The position numbers and the translations under genes are program-made. The notes beneath the pieces are model-generated. The model was not told the origin of the DNA, did not search any database, and was given only the letters and a program-made list of their open reading frames with translations. From NCBI RefSeq assembly GCF_014194695.1, contig NZ_JACIAH010000008.1, forward strand, positions 1 to 64,000: a DNA stretch of 64,000 nucleotides. Reading direction: 5' to 3'. Below, in pieces: positions 52,517 to 60,724 of the stretch. This DNA comes from Rhizobium sp. BK399 (GTDB taxonomy: Bacteria; Pseudomonadota; Alphaproteobacteria; Rhizobiales; Rhizobiaceae). The first letter of the stretch is position 1, and each line of letters begins with the position of its first letter.

Positions 52517-53896
52517 TCAGAGCGTTTTGAACGTGGTTTCGATTGCTTCAGCCGCAGCCCTGACGACGATGTCTGCTTCCTCGCGGGTCAGGCAGAGCGG
52601 TGGCGCGAAGCCAAGAATGTCTCCCTGCGGCATGGCGCGGCCAATCACCCCGCGTGCTAGAAGTGCTGCTGCGATTTGCGGTCCGATCTTTCGGGAAGCG
52701 TCGAAGAACCTTCGATCGTCCCTGTCTTCCACGAATTCCACCGCCGCCATCAGCCCGTCGCCCCGAACCTCGCCGACGTGTCTGTGCGAGCCGACAGCCT
52801 TTGCAAGCTCCTCACGGAAGTAGGCACCCGTTGCACCGGCGTTCTTCACGAGGTCCATCTCGTCGATGAGCTCGAGATTGGCGATCCCGGCCGCAGCACA
52901 GATCGGATGCGCTGAATAGGTCCATCCATGTCCGATCGCGCCCATCTGATCCGACCCCTGCACCAACACGTGCCACATCTTGTCGGACACGATTGTGCCC
53001 GACAGTGGAGCGTAGGCCGACGTCAAGCCCTTCGCGATGGTGATGAGGTCGGGCCTCATATCGTAGTGGTCCGACCCGAACATGGTGCCAAGACGACCAA
53101 AACCTGTGACGACCTCGTCGACGACAAGAAGGATGTCGTATTTGTCGAGCACCTGCTGGATCTTCTGCCAGTATCCCGACGGCGGCGGCACGATGCCGCC
53201 CGTGCCCAGGATTGGTTCCGCGATAAAGGCGGCTATGGTGTCGGGTCCTTCCGTCAGGATCATCTCTTCGAGCTTGTCTGCGCAGTATTGCGAAAACTGC
53301 TGCTCGTCCATCGAGCGATCCGGACGGCGGAAATAATAGGGTGCTTCGGTGTGAAGGATCGGTGCACGCGGCAGGTCAAAGGACTTGTGAAACAGCTCCA
53401 AACCCGTCAGCGAGCCTGTCATGACGCCGGAGCCGTGATAACCGCGCCAGCGTGAAATGATCTTCTTCTTCTCCGGCCGGCCGAGGATGTTGTTGTAGTA
53501 CCAGATCAGCTTGATGTTGGTTTCGTTGGCATCCGAGCCGGACAAGCCGAAATAGACGCGACTCATGTTCTTGGGAGCGCGATCGATGATCATCTTCGAC
53601 AGCGTGATCGAGGCTTCGGTCCCGTGGCCGACATAGGCGTGATAATAGGCAAGATCGCTTGCCTGGCTGGCAATGGCGTCGGCGATTTTCTGGCGCCCAT
53701 AGCCGACGTTGACGCAATAGAGACCGGCAAAGGCGTCCAGGCTCGTGCGCCCGTTGGCGTCGGTAATATAGGCGCCTTCGCCCGATGTGATCACGCGCGT
53801 CGGTGTTTCGCCGCGGGCATGCATGCCCATATGCGTGGAGGGATGGAAGAAGTGGTCGCGATCCCAGGCGTTGAGCTCGTTGTTTCTGTTCAGCAT
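52517..53896 (-). CDS. class III aminotransferase, probable diaminobutyrate transaminase of ectoine catabolism
   Basis: From ATG 53896 (GAGGACACTGCC upstream) 459 residues; the frame extends upstream without a start signal. PLP enzyme of the omega-aminotransferase group: LSGSDANETNIKLIWYYNNI near 118-137, Asp260 in DILLVVDEVVTGFGR and the Schiff-base Lys289 in LITIAKGLTSAYAPLS. By context (ssd, asnC, eut genes) it would convert L-2,4-diaminobutyrate to aspartate-semialdehyde, the Atf/DoeD step. The family alone would also fit other omega-amino acids. Confidence 0.88.
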   Translation of the reverse strand: MLNRNNELNAWDRDHFFHPSTHMGMHARGETPTRVITSGEGAYITDANGRTSLDAFAGLYCVNVGYGRQKIADAIASQASDLAYYHAYVGHGTEASITLSKMIIDRAPKNMSRVYFGLSGSDANETNIKLIWYYNNILGRPEKKKIISRWRGYHGSGVMTGSLTGLELFHKSFDLPRAPILHTEAPYYFRRPDRSMDEQQFSQYCADKLEEMILTEGPDTIAAFIAEPILGTGGIVPPPSGYWQKIQQVLDKYDILLVVDEVVTGFGRLGTMFGSDHYDMRPDLITIAKGLTSAYAPLSGTIVSDKMWHVLVQGSDQMGAIGHGWTYSAHPICAAAGIANLELIDEMDLVKNAGATGAYFREELAKAVGSHRHVGEVRGDGLMAAVEFVEDRDDRRFFDASRKIGPQIAAALLARGVIGRAMPQGDILGFAPPLCLTREEADIVVRAAAEAIETTFKTL

Positions 53897-53942
53897 GGCA
53901 GTGTCCTCGATGTCGGTCGTCAGAGATTTTTTACCGGCGCCA

Positions 53943-55439
53943 TCAGGCGGCGGTGTCGATGCAGAGATATTTGAGTTCGGTGAAGGCCTCGACGCCGTGG
54001 CGCGATCCTTCGCGGCCAAGGCCGGACTGTTTCCAGCCGCCGAACGGGATCGGCCCGCCCGTGATCTTTACGCGATTGATCGCGACCATGCCGTATTCGA
54101 GCGCGCGGCCGAGGCGCATCTGTCTGGCGCCATTGGCGGTGACAACGTAAGCGACGAGGCCGTACTCGGTATGGTTGGCCCGAGCGACCACCTCTTCCTC
54201 GGTATCGAACACGGTGATACCGGCGACGGGTCCGAAGGTCTCTTCACGCATTATCAGGGCATCGTCCGACACATTGGTCAGGAGCGTCGGTTCGAAGAAC
54301 AGCCTGCCGGTCGTGTGCCGCTTGCCGCCGGTCACGAGCTTGGCGCCACGCTTCAGGGCGTCCGCCACGTGTTGCTCGACCTTCGCAATGGCTCGCTCAT
54401 GCATGAGAGGACCAACTTCTGCGCCGGCGGACAGACCGTCGCCGACTTTCAGCTCGCTGATGCGTCGCGCAAAGGCCGCCTCGAAACGGGAGGCGATGGA
54501 ACGGTGGACGAAGACACGGTTGGCAGCGAGGCAATCCTGGCCTGATGTTGCAAATTTCGCATCCACGGCGATCTTCGCGGCCTGCTCGATCTCGGCGTCC
54601 TCGAAGATTATAAGAGGTGCGTGACCGCCAAGTTCCATGACCAGCCTTTTCATCGTCGGCGCGCATTTTGCGGCAATCAGCCGGCCGATTTCGGTCGATC
54701 CGGTGAAGCTGATTGCGCGCACCCGGTCGTCGGCGCACATGCGGCCGACAATGGTGGCTGCCTCGCCGGTGATGACATTGAAAACGCCCTTCGGAATGCC
54801 CGCGCGCTCGCCAAGCTCCGCAAGGGCGAGGGCGGAGAGGGGCGTTTCGGAGGAGGGGTGCGCGACGACGGTGCATCCGGCGGCAAGCGCTGCGGCCGCC
54901 TTTCGGGTGACCATTGCTGATGGAAAATTCCAGGGTGTCACAATGCCCACGACGCCGAGCGCTTCCCTTCGCACGATCATCTCGGCACCGGGCAGGTGGC
55001 TGGTCACCGATTCCACATTCAGCCGCTTTCCCTCCTCAGCGTACCATTCGATGAAGGATCCGGCGTAGTCGATTTCGCCAAGGGATTCGGAAAGAGGCTT
55101 GCCCTGCTCCAGGGTCATGATGAGTGCGAGGTCATCTTTCGCTGCGAGCATCAGCTCATACCAGGTCCGCAGAATGCGTCCGCGTTCCTGGGGCAGCAAG
55201 GCACGCCAGGCCGGCATGGCCCGCGTGGCGGCATCTATGGCGAGTGAGGTCTCCTCGGCGCCAAGGCTCGCCACCCATGCAACTGTCATCCCGGTAGCCG
55301 GATCCGTCACCTCGAAGCTCCGACCATCGATGCCAGCAGACCATCGGCCACCAACATAGGCGAGATCGCGCAGCAGATGCTTGTCCTTGATCCGGGAAAG
55401 CGCAGTGTGGAATTCTGGGCGGGCAAACACCGCGGTCAT
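53943..55439 (-). CDS. ssd: aldehyde dehydrogenase, probable aspartate-semialdehyde dehydrogenase of ectoine catabolism
   Basis: 498 residues of the succinate-semialdehyde dehydrogenase-like ALDH group. Catalytic Cys303 (ATSGQDCLAANRVFV), Glu269 (RLVMELGGHAPLI), Asn171 (GIVTPWNFPSAM) and the coenzyme loop FTGSTEIGR are all present. GAGGAGACAGGTC precedes the ATG. Encoded 46 bases before the aminotransferase, it would oxidise aspartate-semialdehyde to aspartate, the last step of ectoine degradation (DoeC/Ssd). Upstream, a 19-bp inverted repeat sits between it and asnC. Confidence 0.88.
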   Translation of the reverse strand: MTAVFARPEFHTALSRIKDKHLLRDLAYVGGRWSAGIDGRSFEVTDPATGMTVAWVASLGAEETSLAIDAATRAMPAWRALLPQERGRILRTWYELMLAAKDDLALIMTLEQGKPLSESLGEIDYAGSFIEWYAEEGKRLNVESVTSHLPGAEMIVRREALGVVGIVTPWNFPSAMVTRKAAAALAAGCTVVAHPSSETPLSALALAELGERAGIPKGVFNVITGEAATIVGRMCADDRVRAISFTGSTEIGRLIAAKCAPTMKRLVMELGGHAPLIIFEDAEIEQAAKIAVDAKFATSGQDCLAANRVFVHRSIASRFEAAFARRISELKVGDGLSAGAEVGPLMHERAIAKVEQHVADALKRGAKLVTGGKRHTTGRLFFEPTLLTNVSDDALIMREETFGPVAGITVFDTEEEVVARANHTEYGLVAYVVTANGARQMRLGRALEYGMVAINRVKITGGPIPFGGWKQSGLGREGSRHGVEAFTELKYLCIDTAA

Positions 55440-55498
55440 GACCTGTCTCCTCGTTGCCGATGCCCGGAGTCTTTCACGAGAAGAAGCGAGATTTTGTC

Positions 55499-55517
55499 CT
55501 TTGACGGGTGTTCAAAG
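55499..55517. promoter_or_regulatory. inverted repeat in the asnC-ssd gap, candidate AsnC site
   Basis: CTTTGA-N7-TCAAAG is an exact inverted repeat 60 bases upstream of the ssd start and 43 bases after the asnC stop. The 120-base gap is long enough for a separate promoter. An Lrp/AsnC protein or the MocR regulator could bind; this is inference. Confidence 0.4.
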
Positions 55518-55559
55518 AGAGAGACTGTCTATGACCAGGCCGCTGACGGCATGATCTGT

Positions 55560-56057
55560 CTATGTCCCGTCTCTGGAGTCTCCTGGATGAACGAGGGTTA
55601 CAATGGGCAAAACCGCCTCGTCCTTGACGGTTTTGGTGACGATATAGGTGAAATAGCGTTCGATCCCGACTTCCCGGTCCAGGAGACCGTCGATCAGGCG
55701 CTGGTAGGCGTCGATATCGGGCGCCACAATCTTCAGGAAATAGTCGATCCCGCCGCCGACCGACCAGCAGCCAACGATTTCCGGGATACCGGCGATAACG
55801 CGTTCGAAACGCTCGAAATCGCTTTGGCGGTGATTGCTAAGCGTTACCTCCACCATGACGCTTGCCACGGGTGCAATCCGGCGAAGCGCGATGCGTGCGT
55901 GGTAGCCGGTGACGATCCCCGCCTTCTCGAGCTTGCGCAACCGCATCCAGCAAGGTGTCGGCGAAAGTCCTGCCTTTTCAGCGAGTGCAAGCTTGGTGAT
56001 GCGCCCATCACGCTGGATTGCATCGAGAATACGCAGGTCGACGGCGTCCAGTTTCAT
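55560..56057 (-). CDS. asnC: Lrp/AsnC-family regulator of ectoine catabolism
   Basis: 165 residues. HTH: DLRILDAIQRDGRITKLALA, then EKAGLSPTPCWMRLRKLEKA. RAM ligand-binding domain: HARIALRRIAPVASVMVEVT, RVIAGIPEIVGCWSVGGGID and YFLKIVAPDIDAYQRLIDGL. Lrp-type regulators called AsnC or DoeX accompany ectoine catabolic genes in Proteobacteria, where they activate the operon. Here asnC is divergent from enuR and upstream of ssd, so both regulators sit at the centre of the island. Confidence 0.9.
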   Translation of the reverse strand: MKLDAVDLRILDAIQRDGRITKLALAEKAGLSPTPCWMRLRKLEKAGIVTGYHARIALRRIAPVASVMVEVTLSNHRQSDFERFERVIAGIPEIVGCWSVGGGIDYFLKIVAPDIDAYQRLIDGLLDREVGIERYFTYIVTKTVKDEAVLPIVTLVHPGDSRDGT

Positions 56058-56154
56058 GTTGTCCCATGCCGCTTAAATCATTCCAAAGGTGAGGAAAAGA
56101 CAATGGGTGTGCATTTTGCCATTGTCAATTGAACTGATTTTTATCACTGTCTAA

Positions 56155-56164
56155 ATCATGACAA
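56155..56164 (-). promoter_or_regulatory. inverted TTGTCATGAT element at the enuR start codon
   Basis: The reverse complement of TTGTCATGAT covers the enuR ATG (56158). The same 10-mer occurs in the enuR-ehuA gap at 57579-57588. No Shine-Dalgarno is visible before enuR, so binding here could block translation or transcription start, a possible autoregulation site. Confidence 0.45.
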
Positions 56165-57543
56165 ACTGGCGCCCCGACCCGTCCCAGCTTCGAAGGCCGG
56201 CTTATCTTTCGCTTGCAGAGCAGATTGCCAGCGCCATTACGGACGGCAAACTGGTCGACGGCGCGCGGCTTCCCCCTCATCGGAAGATGGCCGACGACCT
56301 GAAGCTCTCGGTTCAAACCGTCAGCCGTGCCTATGACGAACTGATCCGGCGCGGACTGCTTTCCGGAGAGATCGGTCGGGGGAGCTTCGTGCAGACGCGA
56401 CCACGCGAGCCAGAGCCTCCCTATCTGCCGGAACGCCTCGGAGAGGTGATCGATCTCTCGATCCTTAAGCCGGTTTGCGAACAGATCCATCTCGAAAAGA
56501 TGCGCCAGGCCTTCGGCTGGCTGTCCGAAAACCTGCCATCGAGCTCGGCCCTTTCGTTCCGTCCGAACATGATCTTTCCGCGCCACCGTGTCGTCGCCGC
56601 CGAATGGCTTGCCCGATGCGGGCTTGAGGTATCGCCCCTGAACATCAGCCTGACGAACGGAGCCACGTCAGGCATGACCGTTGCCCTGATGAGCGTCGCG
56701 CCTCCGGGATCGACGATCGCAACCGAAGCGATCAGTCACCACACACTGGTGCCACTCTCAAGCTATCTCGGCCTTCATCTCGAAGGTCTTGCGATCGATG
56801 AAGAGGGCATGATTCCCGATGCTCTTGACGAGGCATGCCGCAAGGGGCCGATCCGTGCCGTGTTTCTGCAGCCTTCGGTGATCAATCCGATGGCGGCGCT
56901 GATGAGCGAAACGCGCCGCCGGAAGCTCGCAGAAGTCGCTGCCCGGCATGACATTGCCATCATAGAAAATGACATTCTCGGTCCGATGGTGGAAGATCGA
57001 GCGCCCCCCATTGCGGCCTTTGCACCGGAGCGGACGCTCTATGTCACGAGCTTCACAAAGATAACAGTGCCGGGACTGCGGATCGGATACCTCGCAGCTC
57101 CGGATCGTTACGTGGCTGCCGTTGCGAATCGTCATCTCGTCTCGAACTGGATGGCGACGCCGGCGATTGCCGAGATCGCAACGCGCTGGGTCAGCGACGG
57201 AACCGCACTCGACCTGGTCAACTGGCAGCGTCAGGCACTTAAGAGCCGGCACAGAATCGCTTCGGAGATGCTGTCGGGCCTGTCCTATCGCGACCATCCG
57301 CAGAGCCTTCACGTCTGGCTGCCACTTATCGGCGGCCACGTGGAGGAAACCTTCGTTTCCCAGGCGCGCCTCCACGGCGTTGCGATTGCACCCGGCACTT
57401 CATTCCGCACAGCCGAACAGGGATGGACGCCGGCCGTGCGCATTTCCCTCGGGTCGACCAACGAAAGCGAACTGCGAACGGGGCTTGGCATCGTCGCGTC
57501 CCTTGCACAAGGAAGTCCTGAGGCCCTGCTGCTCGCAATTTGA
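56158..57543 (+). CDS. enuR: MocR-type (GntR plus aminotransferase domain) regulator of ectoine use
   Basis: 461 residues. Winged helix at about 18-80 (LAEQIASAITDGKLVDGARL, then VQTVSRAYDELIRRGLLSGE) fused to a fold-type I aminotransferase domain. The PLP lysine is Lys301 in YVTSFTKITVPGLRIGYLAA, close to Lys302 of the characterised Ruegeria EnuR. EnuR binds PLP linked to ectoine-derived diaminobutyrates and represses the uptake and catabolic genes without inducer. The start codon lacks a ribosome site and nearly coincides with the first transcribable bases, so a leaderless mRNA is possible. Divergent from asnC, upstream of ehuA by 121 bases. Confidence 0.88.
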   Translation: MTNWRPDPSQLRRPAYLSLAEQIASAITDGKLVDGARLPPHRKMADDLKLSVQTVSRAYDELIRRGLLSGEIGRGSFVQTRPREPEPPYLPERLGEVIDLSILKPVCEQIHLEKMRQAFGWLSENLPSSSALSFRPNMIFPRHRVVAAEWLARCGLEVSPLNISLTNGATSGMTVALMSVAPPGSTIATEAISHHTLVPLSSYLGLHLEGLAIDEEGMIPDALDEACRKGPIRAVFLQPSVINPMAALMSETRRRKLAEVAARHDIAIIENDILGPMVEDRAPPIAAFAPERTLYVTSFTKITVPGLRIGYLAAPDRYVAAVANRHLVSNWMATPAIAEIATRWVSDGTALDLVNWQRQALKSRHRIASEMLSGLSYRDHPQSLHVWLPLIGGHVEETFVSQARLHGVAIAPGTSFRTAEQGWTPAVRISLGSTNESELRTGLGIVASLAQGSPEALLLAI

Positions 57544-57576
57544 GTTATTTGCCCTCCGAATGGGCGATTGCAGAAT

Positions 57577-57611
57577 AATTGTCATGATATTATTTTGCGA
57601 ATTGACATGAT
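57577..57611 (+). promoter_or_regulatory. direct repeats before ehuA, candidate EnuR operator
   Basis: AATTGTCATGAT (57577-57588) and AATTGACATGAT (57600-57611) are 12-base direct repeats differing at one position and starting 23 bases apart, about two helical turns. MocR regulators typically bind such direct repeats. The site lies 54 bases before the ehuA start. The first copy recurs inverted at the enuR start. Confidence 0.6.
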
Positions 57612-57664
57612 TTGGAACCATCTCCATCGTTAGCGCATTGCTGTCTCAACAGGGAGAGACATGA

Positions 57665-58450
57665 ATGCCGACCCCGATCATTCGCATCGACAACATCGTC
57701 AAGAGATACGGTCCGCTGACCGTGCTCGACGGATTATCGATGGAGGTCATGCCGGGGGAGAAATTGGCCCTGATCGGTCCTTCAGGATCGGGAAAAACAA
57801 CCATCCTGCGTATCCTGATGACACTGGAATCGATCAGCGGCGGTCATATCGAGGTTGACGGCGAACAGCTTTATCACATGCCGCGCGGCAAGGATCTGGT
57901 GGCGGCCGACGAACGCCACCTACACAAGATGCGTGAACGTATCGGCATGGTCTTTCAGCACTTCAACCTGTTTCCCCACAAATGCGTCCTCGACAACGTG
58001 ACGCTCGCTCCAATGCTGACCAAGGGGATCAAGCGGACAGACGCGGAGCGTCGCGCCATGGAACTCCTCGAGATGGTCGGAATGGCTGACAAGGCCAGAA
58101 GCGTTCCTGCCCAATTGTCTGGCGGCCAGAAGCAACGCGTTGCGATTGCGCGTGCGCTCGCCCTCTCTCCGAAGATCATGCTGTTCGACGAAATCACCTC
58201 GGCACTCGACCCCGAGCTTGTGGAGGAGGTTTTGAACGTCATGAGGCGCCTTGCGTCGGAAACCGACATGACGATGCTGCTCGTCACCCACGAGATGGGC
58301 TTTGCGCACGACTTTGCCGATCGGGTCCTGTTCTTCGACCGAGGCAGGATCGTCGAGGAGGGTAAGCCCAACGACATCTTCCGAAATCCCACGCAGGAGC
58401 GCACGCAAAGCTTCCTGCGAAAGATCATAGCGGCCGGACACCGCATCTGA
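57665..58450 (+). CDS. ehuA: ectoine/5-hydroxyectoine ABC transporter ATPase EhuA
   Basis: 261 residues, a polar-amino-acid-type ABC ATPase. Walker A LIGPSGSGKTTI (Gly38-Thr45), Q-loop GMVFQHFNLFPHKCVLDNVT, signature QLSGGQKQRVAIARAL, and Walker B IMLFDEITSALDPELVEEV, where the usual EPTSALD reads EITSALD. AGGGAGAGACATGA lies before the ATG; another ATG four bases earlier opens an unrelated frame. First gene of the plus-strand operon after the repeat region; powers uptake through EhuCD. Confidence 0.93.
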   Translation: MPTPIIRIDNIVKRYGPLTVLDGLSMEVMPGEKLALIGPSGSGKTTILRILMTLESISGGHIEVDGEQLYHMPRGKDLVAADERHLHKMRERIGMVFQHFNLFPHKCVLDNVTLAPMLTKGIKRTDAERRAMELLEMVGMADKARSVPAQLSGGQKQRVAIARALALSPKIMLFDEITSALDPELVEEVLNVMRRLASETDMTMLLVTHEMGFAHDFADRVLFFDRGRIVEEGKPNDIFRNPTQERTQSFLRKIIAAGHRI

Positions 58451-58495
58451 CCGCCATGCGAAGGTCGACAATTCAAGAAACCAGGAGCAGGGAAC

Positions 58496-59335
58496 ATGAG
58501 AAAAACAATTATCCTAGGTGCCGTTGCGCTCTCCACGGCGTTTGGTGCAGCCATAATACCGGCCCACGCGGCCGACCTTGAGGCGCTCAAGGAACAGGGC
58601 TTTGCCCGCATCGCCATCGCCAACGAGCCGCCATTCACGGCGGTCGGCGCAGACGGCAAGGTTTCGGGTGCTGCACCCGATGTCGCGCGGGTTATCTTCG
58701 AGCGTCTCGGTGTCAAGGACGTCGTCGCCTCCATCTCGGAATATGGCGCGATGATCCCGGGCCTGCAGGCTGGCCGCCACGATGTCATCACCGCGGGTCT
58801 CTTCATGAAACCCGAGCGCTGTGCCGCAGTTGCCTATTCCGAACCGATGCTATGCGACGCGGAGGCGTTCGCGGTGAAGAAAGGCAATCCGCTTAAGCTT
58901 TCGAGCTTCAAGGACATTGCCAGCAATCCGGATGCGAAGATCGGCGCGCCAGGTGGTGGCACCGAAGAAAAGCTGGCGCTCGAAGCAGGTGTTCCGCGCG
59001 ATCGCGTCATCGTCGTGCCGGACGGCCAGAGCGGCATCAAGATGTTGCAGGACGGTCGAATCGATGCCTACTCGCTGCCGGTATTGTCGATCCATGATCT
59101 GATCGCCAAGGCCAATGACGCGAACCTCGAAACGGTTGCCCCTGTTGTCGGCGCTCCCGTCTATTGTGACGGAGCCGCGTTCCGCAAGCAGGATGTCGCC
59201 TTACGCGATGCCTACGATGTCGAGCTCAAGAAGCTGAAGGAATCCGGCGAGTTCGCCAAGATCATCGAACCCTATGGCTTCTCGGCTGCGGCCGCAATGT
59301 CGACGACCCGCGATAAGCTCTGCGCAGCAAAGTAA
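58496..59335 (+). CDS. ehuB: ectoine/5-hydroxyectoine-binding periplasmic protein EhuB
   Basis: 279 residues with a signal peptide (MRKTIILGAVALSTAFGAAI...AHA) and a family 3 solute-binding fold: FARIAIANEPPFTAVGADGK, GVKDVVASISEYGAMIPGLQ and AGRHDVITAGLFMKPERCAA. The aromatic-rich N-lobe residues (PPF, EYG, GLFM) fit the cation-pi pocket described for EhuB of S. meliloti. It delivers ectoines to EhuCD. A strong hairpin after the stop probably raises its level relative to the permeases. Confidence 0.92.
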   Translation: MRKTIILGAVALSTAFGAAIIPAHAADLEALKEQGFARIAIANEPPFTAVGADGKVSGAAPDVARVIFERLGVKDVVASISEYGAMIPGLQAGRHDVITAGLFMKPERCAAVAYSEPMLCDAEAFAVKKGNPLKLSSFKDIASNPDAKIGAPGGGTEEKLALEAGVPRDRVIVVPDGQSGIKMLQDGRIDAYSLPVLSIHDLIAKANDANLETVAPVVGAPVYCDGAAFRKQDVALRDAYDVELKKLKESGEFAKIIEPYGFSAAAAMSTTRDKLCAAK

Positions 59336-59346
59336 GTTCGGTCCCA

Positions 59347-59369
59347 CCGGCTCCGCATTGCGGAGCCGG
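59347..59369 (+). terminator. hairpin between ehuB and ehuC (attenuator or mRNA stabiliser)
   Basis: A 10-bp perfect stem CCGGCTCCGC/GCGGAGCCGG with loop ATT is followed by only three T residues, 12 bases after the ehuB stop. Such intercistronic hairpins protect binding-protein mRNA and partly stop transcription into the permease genes. Confidence 0.65.
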
Positions 59370-59401
59370 TTTCGAAGGACAGCAACAAGGAATGCGACTT
59401 G

Positions 59402-60061
59402 ATGTCGGTATGGTCCGGCTACCTCTCATTGATACTTCAAGGCGCTGTGGTGACGGTCGAACTCACCTTCATGGGATCAGCGCTGGCCCTGGTCGTGGCG
59501 TTCATCGCGGGACTGGCGCGACTGTCACGGTTTTTTGCCGTACGGGCGCTAGCCACGGCCTACATCGAATTTTTCCGTGGAACGTCGATCTTCGTGCAGC
59601 TTTTCTGGGTGTACTTCGTCCTGCCCTTTGCCGGCGTCACACTGACGCCACTGCAGGCGGGCGTCCTGGCGCTTGGGCTCAATGTCGGGGCATATGGTGC
59701 CGAAGTCGTTCGCGGTGCAGTCAAGGCAATCGGACGCGAGCAGACAGAGGCCTGCATCGCGCTCAACCTCTCCCGTTTCCAGCGCATGCGCTACATCATC
59801 CTGCCGCAGGCACTGCCATTGATGCTACCGACATTTTGTAACAATGCCATCGAGCTTCTCAAGGGAACTGCTGTCGTTTCGCTGATTTCGCTGACCGACA
59901 TGACCTTCCAGGCGCAGGTCGTACGGGCCCAGACCGGCAGCACGCTGATCACGTTTGCAACCATTCTGGTTCTCTACTTCCTCATGGCGCTCGCGATCTC
60001 AGCAGTCATGCGGTGGCTCGAACACCGCATGACGCGCGGTCTTGATGGCGTGAGGGCCTAG
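59402..60061 (+). CDS. ehuC: ectoine ABC transporter permease EhuC
   Basis: 219 residues; ATG 59402 is preferred over the TTG one codon earlier. A His/Glu/Gln-type permease with five spans: YLSLILQGAVVTVELTFMGS, the EFFRGTSIFVQLFWVYFVLP segment, and the ATPase-coupling loop EVVRGAVKAIGREQTEACIA followed by RMRYIILPQALPLMLP. It stops two bases before ehuD, with which it forms a heterodimer. Confidence 0.92.
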   Translation: MSVWSGYLSLILQGAVVTVELTFMGSALALVVAFIAGLARLSRFFAVRALATAYIEFFRGTSIFVQLFWVYFVLPFAGVTLTPLQAGVLALGLNVGAYGAEVVRGAVKAIGREQTEACIALNLSRFQRMRYIILPQALPLMLPTFCNNAIELLKGTAVVSLISLTDMTFQAQVVRAQTGSTLITFATILVLYFLMALAISAVMRWLEHRMTRGLDGVRA

Positions 60062-60063
60062 CA

Positions 60064-60723
60064 ATGGAATGGGATTGGGACTTTGTCTGGCAGATCATGC
60101 CGACCCTCCTCGAAGGCTTCAGGATCACAATTCTTGCGACGGTGCTCGGCGCAATCGTGGCGGGGGTCCTCGGCCTTGCAATCGCGCTTGCTCGCCGGTC
60201 CAAGATCACGGCTCTGTCGCGCGGTGTGGGCTTCTTCTCGGAATTCATTCGGGGCACACCGCTGCTCGTGCAGCTCTATTTCATCTTCTATGTTCTTCCG
60301 GACATAGGGATCCGCCTTGCGCCGCTGGTTGCCGGCGTGATCGGCATTGGGCTGCACTATGCCACCTATACTGCGGAAGTTTATCGCGCCGGTATCGAGA
60401 ATGTGCCGCGGGGACAGTGGGAAGCTGCCAAGGCGGCCAATCTCACCGAACGCCAGACCTGGATCCATGTGATCCTGCCGCAGGCAATCCCTCCGATGAT
60501 CCCGGCGCTCGCCAACTATTTCATAGCAATGTTCAAGGAAACGCCGTTGCTGTCGGCCATTACCGTCCTCGAGTTGATGAACCAAGCAAAGAGTATTGCC
60601 AATAGCAACTACCGCTATATCGAACCGATGACACTCGTCGGCGTCTTCTTCCTCGTGATCAGCCTCATTTCCGTGATCGGCTTGCGCTGGCTCGAGGAAC
60701 GCTATGCCCGGATGGACGACTGA
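60064..60723 (+). CDS. ehuD: ectoine ABC transporter permease EhuD
   Basis: 219 residues, homologous to EhuC: MPTLLEGFRITILATVLGAI, EFIRGTPLLVQLYFIFYVLP and the EAA loop AEVYRAGIENVPRGQWEAAK with HVILPQAIPPMIPALANYFI. The stop lies one base before the eutA ATG, so the transporter and catabolic genes are one transcript. Confidence 0.92.
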   Translation: MEWDWDFVWQIMPTLLEGFRITILATVLGAIVAGVLGLAIALARRSKITALSRGVGFFSEFIRGTPLLVQLYFIFYVLPDIGIRLAPLVAGVIGIGLHYATYTAEVYRAGIENVPRGQWEAAKAANLTERQTWIHVILPQAIPPMIPALANYFIAMFKETPLLSAITVLELMNQAKSIANSNYRYIEPMTLVGVFFLVISLISVIGLRWLEERYARMDD

Positions 60724-60724
60724 T

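Noticed and set aside
57661..57858. 65-codon frame starting at the ATG four bases before ehuA
   Set aside because: It is out of frame with ehuA and its translation is histidine/arginine-rich nonsense; ehuA starts at 57665.
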